Shown here: piece after piece, positions 1-6,042 of the stretch
Layout: every line of letters starts with the position of its first letter
How positions within the stretch are numbered: the first letter of the stretch is position 1
NCBI GenBank assembly: GCA_007132635.1
Contig: SLOG01000210.1
Location: 1-6,232, forward strand
Reading direction: 5' to 3'
Source of the DNA: Limnochordia bacterium
GTDB lineage: Bacteria; Bacillota; Limnochordia; Darwinibacteriales; SLO01
Length of the DNA: 6,232 nucleotides
Made by a program: the position numbers and the translations under genes
The notes under the pieces: model-generated
What the model was told of the DNA's origin: nothing
Database searches by the model: none
The model's input: only the letters and a program-made list of their open reading frames with translations

Positions 1-1020
1 ACAGTGGTGTCGGTGTTTCTCGATTTCAACCGTGACTCGAATCAGGCAGAGATGAGGGGAGCACGCGAGTTTATCAGCGAACAGCTCAGCATAGTGGCGG
101 CTCAACTGGCGGCAGATGAAGAGCGTCTGCGGGAATACCGGCAGGCTGAACGGATGTTGGCGCCCCAGGAGGAAATCGAGGCCGCCGTCTCACAACAGTT
201 GAAATTCGACTCAGACTTGATGGAGACGCGGGTGAAGCTGCTGGAACTCGACGAACGAGCGGCTCAGATCTCGGCGCGCTTGGAGTCGGAGGATGAAACG
301 GGTGTCTCGTCGCAGACGATTGCGGCCAACCCATTTGTCGAGCGCTATCGCGGTCGTCTGTCAGATCTGGAGATATCGCTGTCTGGGGCCAAGGAACGAT
401 ATACAGAGCGGCATCCCACGGTACTGGGTCTGCAGGCGGAAATAACGGAAGTGCGGACTCTGTTGGCCGAGGAAGTCGAGAGAATTGTCAGCTCCGAGAC
501 TGTTTCGGTCAACCCTGTACACCGTGACCTTTACGGCCGAATGATTGAGCTGGAAGTGGAGCGCATGGCCCTTCGTTCGCGGGAGGAAGCACTGTTGAGC
601 TTGAAGGGCGAGACGGAAGAGATCTTTAGTTCGCTGCCGAAGAAAGAATTGGAATTAGCTCGGCTTATGCGAGATGCCAAGGTCAGCGAAGAGCTGTACA
701 TTATGCTGCGTAAGCGCAATGAGGAGATCCGTATCAGTGAAGCCATGCAGACCTCAAATGCGCAGATCCTTGATCATGCTGTCGCGCCGGAACAACCTGT
801 ACGGCCTCGTATGCGCCTGAATATGGCTATCGCTGGGGTTTTGGGTCTGTTTGTCGGTGTAGGCTTGGCGTTTCTCTTGGCATTTATCGATAATACTGTG
901 AAGACGAAAGAGGAAGTAGAGCGGCTTCTTGGTCTGCCTGTGTTAGGGCAGATACCCGATTTTTCCGATGACAACCGCAAGCAGGGACGGCTGGGACTGC
1001 GCCGTCGCCAAAGGATGTGA
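1..1020 (+). CDS. Wzz/GNVR-type polysaccharide chain-length determinant (C-terminal part, cut by window edge)
   Basis: This is the C-terminal 339 or so residues of a bacterial polysaccharide co-polymerase, a membrane protein with a long periplasmic/extracellular coiled-coil domain that sets polymer chain length and activates the partner tyrosine kinase. Counting from the GTG at 4: long helical, charged coiled-coil segments at about 12-98 and 115-240, a HPTV-x-x-LQAEI segment near 137-147 typical of GumC/Wzz proteins, a GNVR-like segment (LPKKELELARL, 211-221), a proline-rich stretch (PEQPVRPRMRLN, 262-273), the second transmembrane helix at about 273-295, and a cytoplasmic tail with LLGLPVLGQIP. 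The N-terminal Wzz domain and first membrane helix are missing. The frame is open to base 1, so the GTG at 4 is probably internal rather than a start. The stop at 1018-1020 lies 4 nt before the kinase gene. The basic tail after the last helix is the expected contact with the kinase. Confidence 0.88.
   Translation, partial: TVVSVFLDFNRDSNQAEMRGAREFISEQLSIVAAQLAADEERLREYRQAERMLAPQEEIEAAVSQQLKFDSDLMETRVKLLELDERAAQISARLESEDETGVSSQTIAANPFVERYRGRLSDLEISLSGAKERYTERHPTVLGLQAEITEVRTLLAEEVERIVSSETVSVNPVHRDLYGRMIELEVERMALRSREEALLSLKGETEEIFSSLPKKELELARLMRDAKVSEELYIMLRKRNEEIRISEAMQTSNAQILDHAVAPEQPVRPRMRLNMAIAGVLGLFVGVGLAFLLAFIDNTVKTKEEVERLLGLPVLGQIPDFSDDNRKQGRLGLRRRQRM
1010..1015 (+). promoter_or_regulatory. 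Ribosome binding site deciding the BY-kinase start
   Basis: AAAGGA lies 9 nt before the ATG at 1025, inside the last codons of the preceding gene. The reading frame is open further upstream to an ATG at 968, but that start would overlap the Wzz gene by 53 nt and add 19 residues unlike the family N-terminus. The 1025 start is therefore preferred. Confidence 0.7.
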
Positions 1021-1024
1021 GAGT

Positions 1025-1702
1025 ATGACGCCTGAGAGACAGCTCGTAGTCGAAGATGATCCCAAGTCCGTGGGTTCGGAAGCGTTCCGCACCTTAAGGA
1101 CAAACCTGCAGTTTACCAGCCCCGATAGGGAGCTGCGTACCGTTCTTCTGACGAGTGCAGGGCCAGAAGAAGGCAAGAGCACTGTGAGTGCCAACCTGGC
1201 AGTCGCTGCGGCGCAGTCGGGCCAAAACGTTGTGTTGGTAGGCTGCGATCTGCGTAAGCCCGTGGTTCATAGTGTGTTTGGCCTTACTAACGCACCGGGA
1301 CTGACTGCCTACCTGACAGGACAGGCCGAACAAGAACAAATTCTCCTGCCGACGCGAGTGAAGGGTCTGCGGGTCATCCCGTCCGGTCCCATTCCTCCCA
1401 ACCCTTCCGAACTGCTGCATTCTCGGGCCATGAAGGAGCTTCTGGCCGACCTGGCCCAACAGGCCGACCTGGTGCTGTTGGATGCCGCTCCGATTATCGC
1501 GGTGACTGACGCAGCGGTGTTAGCCACCCTGGTGGATGGCGTGGTGTTGGTCTTGGCGGCTCACAAAGTACCTCGTGATGTAGCCATTCATGCGAAAACC
1601 CTTTTGGAGCGGGTGAACGCTCGTATTTTGGGCGTCGTGCTGAACGGTGTGCGGCTCGACAAGAAACGAGACCAATACTACTATTACAGTGAGGGGTCCT
1701 AA
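1025..1702 (+). CDS. CpsD/CapB-type tyrosine-protein kinase (BY-kinase)
   Basis: This is a 225-residue cytoplasmic P-loop kinase of the MinD/ParA-like fold. It autophosphorylates on a C-terminal tyrosine cluster and is activated by the membrane Wzz-like partner encoded just upstream; phosphorylation cycling controls capsule or exopolysaccharide synthesis. Visible motifs: SEAFRTLRTNLQF at 18-30 (the family N-terminal helix with the EFR-like segment), Walker A SAGPEEGKST at 44-53 with K51, Walker A' VVLVGCDLRKP at 69-79, Walker B DLVLLD at 148-153, and the tyrosine cluster YYYY at 218-221 near the C-terminus. The length matches Gram-positive CpsD/CapB/YwqD. One oddity is that the usual first aspartate of Walker A' (hhhDxDxR) is glycine here (G73), while the second (D75) is kept. 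It starts 4 nt after the Wzz stop, and its TAA overlaps the next ATG by one base. The family is certain; the activity of this variant is not. Confidence 0.93.
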   Translation: MTPERQLVVEDDPKSVGSEAFRTLRTNLQFTSPDRELRTVLLTSAGPEEGKSTVSANLAVAAAQSGQNVVLVGCDLRKPVVHSVFGLTNAPGLTAYLTGQAEQEQILLPTRVKGLRVIPSGPIPPNPSELLHSRAMKELLADLAQQADLVLLDAAPIIAVTDAAVLATLVDGVVLVLAAHKVPRDVAIHAKTLLERVNARILGVVLNGVRLDKKRDQYYYYSEGS

Positions 1703-2475
1703 TGCTGGATCTGCATACACATATCCTGCCTGGAATCGATGATGGGGCAGCCGATGTCGGACAAGCGCTGGATATGGCAGCGAAGGCGGTTGCTGATGGA
1801 GTGCGGATCGCTGCGGCCACGCCTCACTTCGATGCGCTGCCGGACTGGGATAGGCTGAAAATTGCTGTCAACGACCTGCAGACCGAGTTGGATCAGGCTG
1901 CCATCCCTCTGCAGCTAGTGAGCGGCGCGGAGCTGTACATTGACCCGCAGACTGCTGCCCTACCGAATATTCCGACCTATGGTGACCAGGGACGCTACGT
2001 TCTGATCGAGTTTCCCATGCGGGAAATACCTGGCTATGCGCGGGACGCTGTGTTTAAACTGCAGGTGCGGGGCCTGACACCGATCATCGCTCATCCCGAA
2101 CGCTACGCAGATGTGCTGGCGGATCCTAACTGCCTGCGGGAGTGGATCGATCTGGGCTGCCTGCTGCAGATGAACAGCGGCAGTCTGCTGGGCCTGTTTG
2201 GCAGCCAAGTGGAGGAGACGGCTCGTATTCTCCTGGCCCACGATATGGTCCATCTTATGGCCAGCGACGGGCATTCTACCGGCCGTCGCGGCATGACAAT
2301 GCGGGAAGGTGTGCAGGCACTTGAAGCCATCGTGTCGTCGGCTGCTATCCGGGAGTTGACGGAAACGATTCCAAAGCGTATCCTGGAAGGGGAAGGAGTT
2401 TCTAGTAAGACTCCCAAGCTTTACCGGCCGAAACGTCGGTTCTGGCTTTTTGGGAGAAGGAGGGCAGGACGATGA
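1702..2475 (+). CDS. CpsB/CapC/YwqE-type tyrosine-protein phosphatase (PHP domain)
   Basis: This is a 257-residue metal-dependent phosphatase of the PHP superfamily that dephosphorylates the cognate BY-kinase and so resets the polysaccharide synthesis switch in the cytoplasm. Metal-binding motifs are all present: DLHTHILPGIDDG at 3-15 (H5, H7, D13/D14), ATPHF at 39-43 (H42), GAELY at 75-79 (E77), IAHPERY at 129-135 (H131), and ASDGH at 187-191 (D189, H191; most relatives have SDAH). The length fits YwqE/CpsB (about 250 residues). The start ATG shares one base with the kinase stop (TAATG), with GAGGGG at 1691-1696 five bases upstream. The C-terminus is a strongly basic, aromatic tail (KRRFWLFGRRR, 244-254) beyond the catalytic domain. 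The last four bases overlap the ParB-like start. The family assignment is firm; the substrate is inferred from context. Confidence 0.93.
   Translation: MLDLHTHILPGIDDGAADVGQALDMAAKAVADGVRIAAATPHFDALPDWDRLKIAVNDLQTELDQAAIPLQLVSGAELYIDPQTAALPNIPTYGDQGRYVLIEFPMREIPGYARDAVFKLQVRGLTPIIAHPERYADVLADPNCLREWIDLGCLLQMNSGSLLGLFGSQVEETARILLAHDMVHLMASDGHSTGRRGMTMREGVQALEAIVSSAAIRELTETIPKRILEGEGVSSKTPKLYRPKRRFWLFGRRRAGR
2457..2464 (+). promoter_or_regulatory. Strong ribosome binding site for the ParB-like gene
   Basis: AAGGAGGG lies inside the 3' end of the phosphatase gene, 7 nt before the ATG at 2472 and 10 nt before a second in-frame ATG at 2475. The spacing favours 2472. A near-consensus site here means the ParB-like protein can be translated strongly on its own as well as by coupling through the ATGA overlap. 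Confidence 0.75.
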
Positions 2476-3374
2476 TGAGTGTTGACATTCCGGTTGGCAG
2501 TATTCGCATGGAAAGAGCGCTCACGCGGTCGGATCTGGACCAAGAGGTGGATCAGTTAGCCACATCCATCACCGCAGTCGGTCTGCTGTCCCCCATTTTG
2601 GTCGAACGTGTAAAAGACGATGTCTTTACTTTGGTGGCGGGACGCCGGCGGCTGCGGGCCTGCTGTCAGCTGGGGATGAAGACGATCCCCTGTATTGTGC
2701 TTTCCGATCTGCTGTCCATTCCCCAGGTGCAGTTGGTGGAGAACCTGCAGCGAGCGGACCTCAATCCCATGGATCGCGCCGTGACCGTACAAGCGTTTAT
2801 GATGACCGATAACCTTACGAAGGCAGAAGCCGCCCGCAGGATTGGCGTGCCTCGTACCACGTTGACGGACTGGCTAGACATTCTCGAGGTGGGCCCTAAG
2901 TATCAGAAGGCTGTCATCAACAACCATAACGGAGGCAGTTCGCCCTTGACGACATCGCACATATCGTTGGCGAAACGGTTCGCTGCCAAGATGCGCAGTG
3001 AATCCATGCTTGAAGTCGCATTGGACACGATATTGTACTATGGGTTGACTCGAGCCGAGACGAAGAAGGTACTCGAGATGGTGGCTACCCGCACTGACTG
3101 CAGTTTGGAGAAAGCCGTGACTTTGGTGCGCAAGGTCCCTCGTATGGCAAGCCTTTCTGAGGACGGAGAGCCTTGGGATGTGCGCCGCCTAGTGGAATAC
3201 CTGGCTCAGTCTGGCGACTACCTGGTGAAGTGTAAACCAGCGTATCTCGAAAGCCTAACAGCCGAGGAGCGGCATGAGGTCTTGCGCCAGAGCCGCGCGC
3301 TCCAGCGACTGCTGCGGGAGATTGAGGAGACGCTGCCGGAAGACGAGGATAGCCCGGCTTCCAAGATTTCTTGA
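2472..3374 (+). CDS. ParB/Spo0J/Noc-family protein in the exopolysaccharide operon
   Basis: This is a 300-residue protein with the ParB N-terminal CTP-binding domain and the central helix-turn-helix. Visible parts: an N-domain start near 6-48 (ending GLLSPILVERV), the nucleotide motif AGRRRLRA at 56-63 (usually GERRxRA), the second motif ENLQRADLNPMD at 90-101, and an HTH at about 115-137 (LTKAEAARRIGVPRTTLTDWL). A helical linker domain follows to about 205. The C-terminal 80 residues end in an acidic region (EIEETLPEDED) and do not look like the usual short ParB dimerisation domain. Known ParB proteins load on parS DNA as CTP-dependent clamps; Noc-like and other relatives act as nucleoid-occlusion or regulatory proteins. 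No parA or parS is visible here, and the location is not the usual origin-proximal parAB site, so this is probably a paralogue. Overlap with the phosphatase gene (ATGA) suggests translational coupling. The family is secure; its role is unknown. Confidence 0.85.
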   Translation: MMSVDIPVGSIRMERALTRSDLDQEVDQLATSITAVGLLSPILVERVKDDVFTLVAGRRRLRACCQLGMKTIPCIVLSDLLSIPQVQLVENLQRADLNPMDRAVTVQAFMMTDNLTKAEAARRIGVPRTTLTDWLDILEVGPKYQKAVINNHNGGSSPLTTSHISLAKRFAAKMRSESMLEVALDTILYYGLTRAETKKVLEMVATRTDCSLEKAVTLVRKVPRMASLSEDGEPWDVRRLVEYLAQSGDYLVKCKPAYLESLTAEERHEVLRQSRALQRLLREIEETLPEDEDSPASKIS

Positions 3375-3397
3375 CATACACTGGGGGTCCTCAAGAG

Positions 3398-3403
3398 AAA
3401 GGA
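3398..3403 (+). promoter_or_regulatory. Ribosome binding site deciding the VanZ-like GTG start
   Basis: AAAGGA lies 8 nt before the GTG at 3412. The same frame is open back to an ATG at 3274, but that would run through the ParB-like gene and give an arginine-rich N-terminus in place of the expected membrane helix. An ATG at 3410 in another frame is followed at once by TGA. Confidence 0.7.
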
Positions 3404-3411
3404 CGGTTGAT

Positions 3412-3867
3412 GTGATCCGCTGGGTGCTAGCTGCTGCATACGTAGCTTTGATACTGCTGTTTTCGGCACAACCTGAATCCAGTGCTGGTCACATGTCGCG
3501 GTCGTTTTTCTACCTGTTTCCCAACCTATCAGGGGCGCAGATTGTGGAATTGGTGTTTTATCTTCGCAAAGCGGGGCATGTGGCTGCTTACTTCTTCGGC
3601 GCGCTGCTGATTCTTTACGCGGTGTATGGGACACCGCTGCTGCGGCGGCGGCCCTATTTGGCAGCCCTCTTGCTGAGTTTCTCTGTGGCGGCGCTCGATG
3701 AAGGGTACCAGACGACATTGCCCCATCGGTCGGGGACAGTGGAGGATGTGTTAATTGACGGCGTTGGGATCGTCAGCGCGCTGCTGGTTGCCTATGCGGT
3801 GTCCCGCAGGGTTGGCAGCCGCGCCGAAAAGGAGGAAATGGTATATGCTGAGAACGAATCGGGATAA
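3412..3867 (+). CDS. VanZ-like small membrane protein
   Basis: This is a 151-residue integral membrane protein of the VanZ-like family. Hydrophobic segments lie at about 4-19, 56-72, 82-95 and 113-131. The conserved family residues are present: RKAGHVAAYFFGALL at 52-66 (the K-x-x-H-x-x-x-Y pattern), and DEGYQTTLPHRSGTVEDVLID at 96-116 (D96, E97, Q100, P104, R106, D112, D116). VanZ itself gives low-level teicoplanin resistance; most chromosomal relatives have no proven role, but they often occur beside cell-envelope polysaccharide genes, which is the setting here. A resistance role should not be assumed. The GTG start gives a standard short cytoplasmic N-terminus before the first helix. It lies 37 nt after the ParB-like stop, and its last 23 nt overlap the next gene. 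The C-terminus is charged (RVGSRAEKEEMVYAENESG). Confidence 0.85.
   Translation: MIRWVLAAAYVALILLFSAQPESSAGHMSRSFFYLFPNLSGAQIVELVFYLRKAGHVAAYFFGALLILYAVYGTPLLRRRPYLAALLLSFSVAALDEGYQTTLPHRSGTVEDVLIDGVGIVSALLVAYAVSRRVGSRAEKEEMVYAENESG
3827..3835 (+). promoter_or_regulatory. Ribosome binding site deciding the DUF4438-like start
   Basis: AAAAGGAGG lies 9 nt before the ATG at 3845, inside the end of the VanZ-like gene. It fixes the start of the downstream gene at 3845 rather than at the ATG at 3755, which is deep inside the VanZ-like gene in another frame and has no comparable site. Confidence 0.75.
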
Positions 3868-4729
3868 GCTGGTCAAGATGTCTGTGTTGGGGATGGTTTC
3901 GCCTCCCCTGCGGCGCGGTGCGTTTCGCATCGATAACCAAGGGGTTCCGTTTGTGCTGCCGGGAGTTGGAGGCATTACATACAACGTGAAGGTCGGCGAT
4001 TGTGCCTTTGGTTGGGAAGGGGATCATGTCGAACCCTGCGTGTCGGCGGCTGCCGTAAACGATCGCAATCGGACGGATGAGCGCAATCAGGGCTTCAATG
4101 TGCTTTCCTGCGTTGGCAACGAAGCCGTTGTTGTTTCGGGCGACGCAAAGGGTGCTGTGGGTACAGTGACGGGCATGCACGGCGGGATTGAGCATGTGCT
4201 GATCGACTTCGCTGATGCCGATCTGGAGAAGCTGACGGTGGAAGATAAAGTACAGGTCAAGGCTTTCGGCCAAGGCCTGAAGCTGCTAGATTATCCTGGC
4301 ATCACTGTATTCAACCTGGACCCGGGTCTTTTGGAGGCGATTCCTGTCGAGAGCAGCGGCGACAGCCTGCTGGTCCCGGTGGCCAAACGAGTGCCCGCTA
4401 AGCTCATGGGTTCGGGCATCGGGGCAGCGGACGCAGCCTCGGGCGACTACGACATCACTACGAGTGACAAAGAGCTCATTCATGAACTCGGTTTGGATTC
4501 ACTGTGTTTTGGCGATTTGGTAGCCTTGGAAGACTGCGACAACCGCTATGGGCGGAGTTATCGCGGCGGCGCGCTGTCAATCGGTGTCGTGGTCCATTCG
4601 GACTGCCTCGTGGCAGGACACGGTCCTGGCGTGACCACCTTGTTTACGGCAGTGGACGGCGGTTTGGAAGTCATAGAAGATGCAGAAGCCAACATTGGTC
4701 GATGGTTACGTGTTGGGCGGTTCCGCTAA
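3845..4729 (+). CDS. DUF4438-like protein of unknown function
   Basis: This is a 294-residue soluble protein with no signal peptide or membrane helix visible. I recognise it, from memory only, as resembling the DUF4438 family, found in Thermotoga, Clostridia and archaea and known structurally but without an assigned reaction. Distinctive stretches: MLRTNRDKLVKMSVLGMVS at 1-19, LPGVGGITYNVKVGDCAFGW at 38-57, GDHVEPCVS at 59-67, GTVTGMHGGIEHVLIDF at 106-122, the glycine-rich SGIGAADAASGDYDI near 190-204, DNRYGRSYRGGALSIGVVVHS around 232-252, and AGHGPGVTT at 257-265. Conserved His, Asp and Gly clusters (G59-D60-H61, H251-S252-D253, H259) could bind metal or ligand, but that is inference. The start overlaps the VanZ-like gene by 23 nt, so co-translation is likely. 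It is the last gene of the operon, followed by a terminator 15 nt later. The function is unknown. Confidence 0.75.
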   Translation: MLRTNRDKLVKMSVLGMVSPPLRRGAFRIDNQGVPFVLPGVGGITYNVKVGDCAFGWEGDHVEPCVSAAAVNDRNRTDERNQGFNVLSCVGNEAVVVSGDAKGAVGTVTGMHGGIEHVLIDFADADLEKLTVEDKVQVKAFGQGLKLLDYPGITVFNLDPGLLEAIPVESSGDSLLVPVAKRVPAKLMGSGIGAADAASGDYDITTSDKELIHELGLDSLCFGDLVALEDCDNRYGRSYRGGALSIGVVVHSDCLVAGHGPGVTTLFTAVDGGLEVIEDAEANIGRWLRVGRFR

Positions 4730-4743
4730 GCAGAGAAAACGGC

Positions 4744-4792
4744 AAACGGCGCAGGGAAGCAGCTTCGGGCTGTCTATTCCTGCGCCGTTTTT
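4744..4792 (+). terminator. Intrinsic terminator between convergent operons
   Basis: A perfect 12-bp inverted repeat pairs AAACGGCGCAGG (4744-4755) with CCTGCGCCGTTT (4779-4790), and the T run continues to 4792. The 23-nt loop holds a small inner stem, CAGC (4760-4763) with GCTG (4769-4772), around a TTCGG loop. It serves the + strand operon, whose stop is at 4729. On the - strand the right arm is followed by TTTGCCGTTTTC, a poorer but possible U tract, so it may also stop thiI transcription, which ends at 4794. Confidence 0.85.
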
Positions 4793-4793
4793 G

Positions 4794-5969
4794 TCAAAGC
4801 TTAATCTCGTACGACACCCGTATGGCATTTGTCTTCGCCACAGCGTCGTCCACCAGACTGTCGATGTCGAGGGATTCCTCGGCTCTTTGTGCATCAGCGG
4901 GAGTCGGGCGAATGGCGGGGTCTTTCGGGACGAAAATGGTGCAGCAGTCCTCGTAGGGCAGAATCGATGTCTCGTAGGTGCCTATACGCCGTGCTTGGTC
5001 GATGATTTCCTGCTTATCCATGCCTACAAGGGGGCGGAGAATCGGCATGCTCGTTACGGCATTGATCGTGTACATACTTTCCATGGTTTGACTAGCCACT
5101 TGACCCAAACTCTCCCCGGTGATTAGGGCCAGGCACCCCTGCTCTACGGCGATGCGCTCGGCGATGCGCATCATCATACGGCGCATCAGTGTAATCTTCA
5201 GCGCCGGGTATGGATTCTTCTGCAGCGCCTTTTGGATCTCTGTGAAATGGACGCTGCGCAGAAGGAGGCTTCCGTCATGGGAATAGCGGGCCAGTCGGCG
5301 AGCTAGTTCCACCGCTTTCTGCTGCGCTCGCTCCGACGTAAAGGGGTAAGAGTGAAAGTGGAGTGCCTGGATTTCCACACCTCGCTTCATGGTGAGGAAA
5401 CCGGCCAGGGGACTGTCGATGCCGCCGGATAACAGCAGCAGGCCGCGCCCCGCGGTTCCTACGGGAAGCCCTCCTAGTCCGGGGTATGATGCGCTGTAGA
5501 CAAAAACCCCTTCGCGCCGTACCTCAATGTAAATAGTGACTTCCGGATTGTGCACGTCCACCTGGAGATCATCTGTGTTCGCCAATAAGTGGGCACCGAT
5601 CTCCTGGTTGATCTCGGGAGTTCGGTGCCGGAAATTCTTGTTAGGCCGCCGTGTCTGCACCTTAAACGTGCGCGGCCCCGCGTCCTGCAGGACCTGCAGT
5701 GCTGTTTCTTTGATAGCATCCAGATCAAGTTTGCAGACGACGACTGGCGATAGGGATACTATACCGAAGACAGCCTGCAGCTTGTCGACGATGGCCCGCC
5801 AGTTGTCCTTGGCCTCGACGTACATACGACCGTACGTTTTCTCCATGCTGCCGTGCGGAACATCACGGAGGGCGCGGCGCATCGTCTGCAGTAAACGGTC
5901 TTCGAATTGGTGACGGTTGCGGCCTTTTAGGCTGAGCTCACCGTAGCGTACGAGTACTGTTGTGTACAA
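4794..5969 (-). CDS. thiI: tRNA sulfurtransferase ThiI (no rhodanese domain)
   Basis: This is a 391-residue cytoplasmic enzyme that adenylates U8 of tRNA and inserts sulfur to make 4-thiouridine; in some bacteria it also serves thiamine thiazole synthesis. An N-terminal ferredoxin-like domain starts MYTTVLVRYGELSLKGRNR (1-19). The THUMP domain runs to about 165 with the segment VQTRRPNKNFRHRTPEIN (104-121). The PP-loop ATPase signature is LLLLSGGIDSP (177-187), and ALITGESLGQVASQT lies at 281-295. The segment PYEDCCTIFVPKDP (338-351) contains the cysteines C342/C343 in the region of the catalytic cysteine. The length equals Bacillus-type ThiI (about 400); the extra rhodanese domain of enterobacterial ThiI (about 480) is absent, so the persulfide must come directly from a desulfurase. 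The next gene upstream on this strand is one. The start is TTG at 5969-5967; no better in-frame start precedes it, and the N-terminus matches the family. Confidence 0.96.
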   Translation of the reverse strand: MYTTVLVRYGELSLKGRNRHQFEDRLLQTMRRALRDVPHGSMEKTYGRMYVEAKDNWRAIVDKLQAVFGIVSLSPVVVCKLDLDAIKETALQVLQDAGPRTFKVQTRRPNKNFRHRTPEINQEIGAHLLANTDDLQVDVHNPEVTIYIEVRREGVFVYSASYPGLGGLPVGTAGRGLLLLSGGIDSPLAGFLTMKRGVEIQALHFHSYPFTSERAQQKAVELARRLARYSHDGSLLLRSVHFTEIQKALQKNPYPALKITLMRRMMMRIAERIAVEQGCLALITGESLGQVASQTMESMYTINAVTSMPILRPLVGMDKQEIIDQARRIGTYETSILPYEDCCTIFVPKDPAIRPTPADAQRAEESLDIDSLVDDAVAKTNAIRVSYEIKL

Positions 5970-5978
5970 AGGTTCTCT

Positions 5979-5984
5979 CTCCTC
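5979..5984 (-). promoter_or_regulatory. Ribosome binding site for the thiI TTG start
   Basis: On the minus strand GAGGAG lies 9 nt before the TTG at 5969. A minus-strand ATG just before it is out of frame with thiI. This site makes the rare TTG start the best choice. Confidence 0.7.
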
Positions 5985-6000
5985 ATCAGAAGCTCCCCAT

Positions 6001-6040
6001 AATCAATGAATCAATGAATCAATGAATCAATGAATCAATG
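6001..6040. repeat. Perfect tandem repeat, 5 copies of an 8-bp unit
   Basis: The unit AATCAATG (CATTGATT on the coding strand of the flanking genes) occurs five times without a mismatch, exactly filling 40 bases. It lies in the 73-bp gap between the desulfurase stop (6043) and the thiI start (5969). It is AT-rich in a GC-rich setting. Because 8 is not a multiple of 3, TGA within each unit closes all three minus-strand frames. The array could change copy number by replication slippage. Confidence 0.97.
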
Positions 6041-6042
6041 TG

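Noticed and set aside
968..1024. Upstream start at 968 for the BY-kinase
   Set aside because: It would overlap the Wzz gene by 53 nt and add 19 residues not typical of the family; the ATG at 1025 has a well-placed ribosome binding site.
3371..3399. TTGACA (3371-3376) as a -35 box for a promoter before the VanZ-like gene
   Set aside because: The hexamer is built from the last codons and TGA stop of the ParB-like gene, and nothing like TATAAT lies 16-18 nt downstream (the sequence there is AAGAGA-like).
3218..4273. Long minus-strand open frames (166 residues each) opposite the ParB-like, VanZ-like and DUF4438-like genes
   Set aside because: They mirror real genes on the other strand and their translations are low-complexity (Ser/Arg rich) or unlike any known family.
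4504..5126. Open frames on the + strand across the terminator and the end of thiI
   Set aside because: They run antisense to thiI or out of frame in the DUF4438-like gene, have no recognisable domain, and would cross a strong terminator.
5682..5693. 12-bp palindrome GTCCTGCAGGAC
   Set aside because: It lies in the thiI coding region and encodes part of LQVLQDAG; no sign that it acts as an operator.
5999..6030. Promoter on the minus strand inside the octanucleotide array (TTGATT units as -35, GATTAT at 6004-5999 as -10)
   Set aside because: Available spacings from the TTGATT units to GATTAT are 12 or 20 nt, neither near 17, and both hexamers match only 4 of 6.
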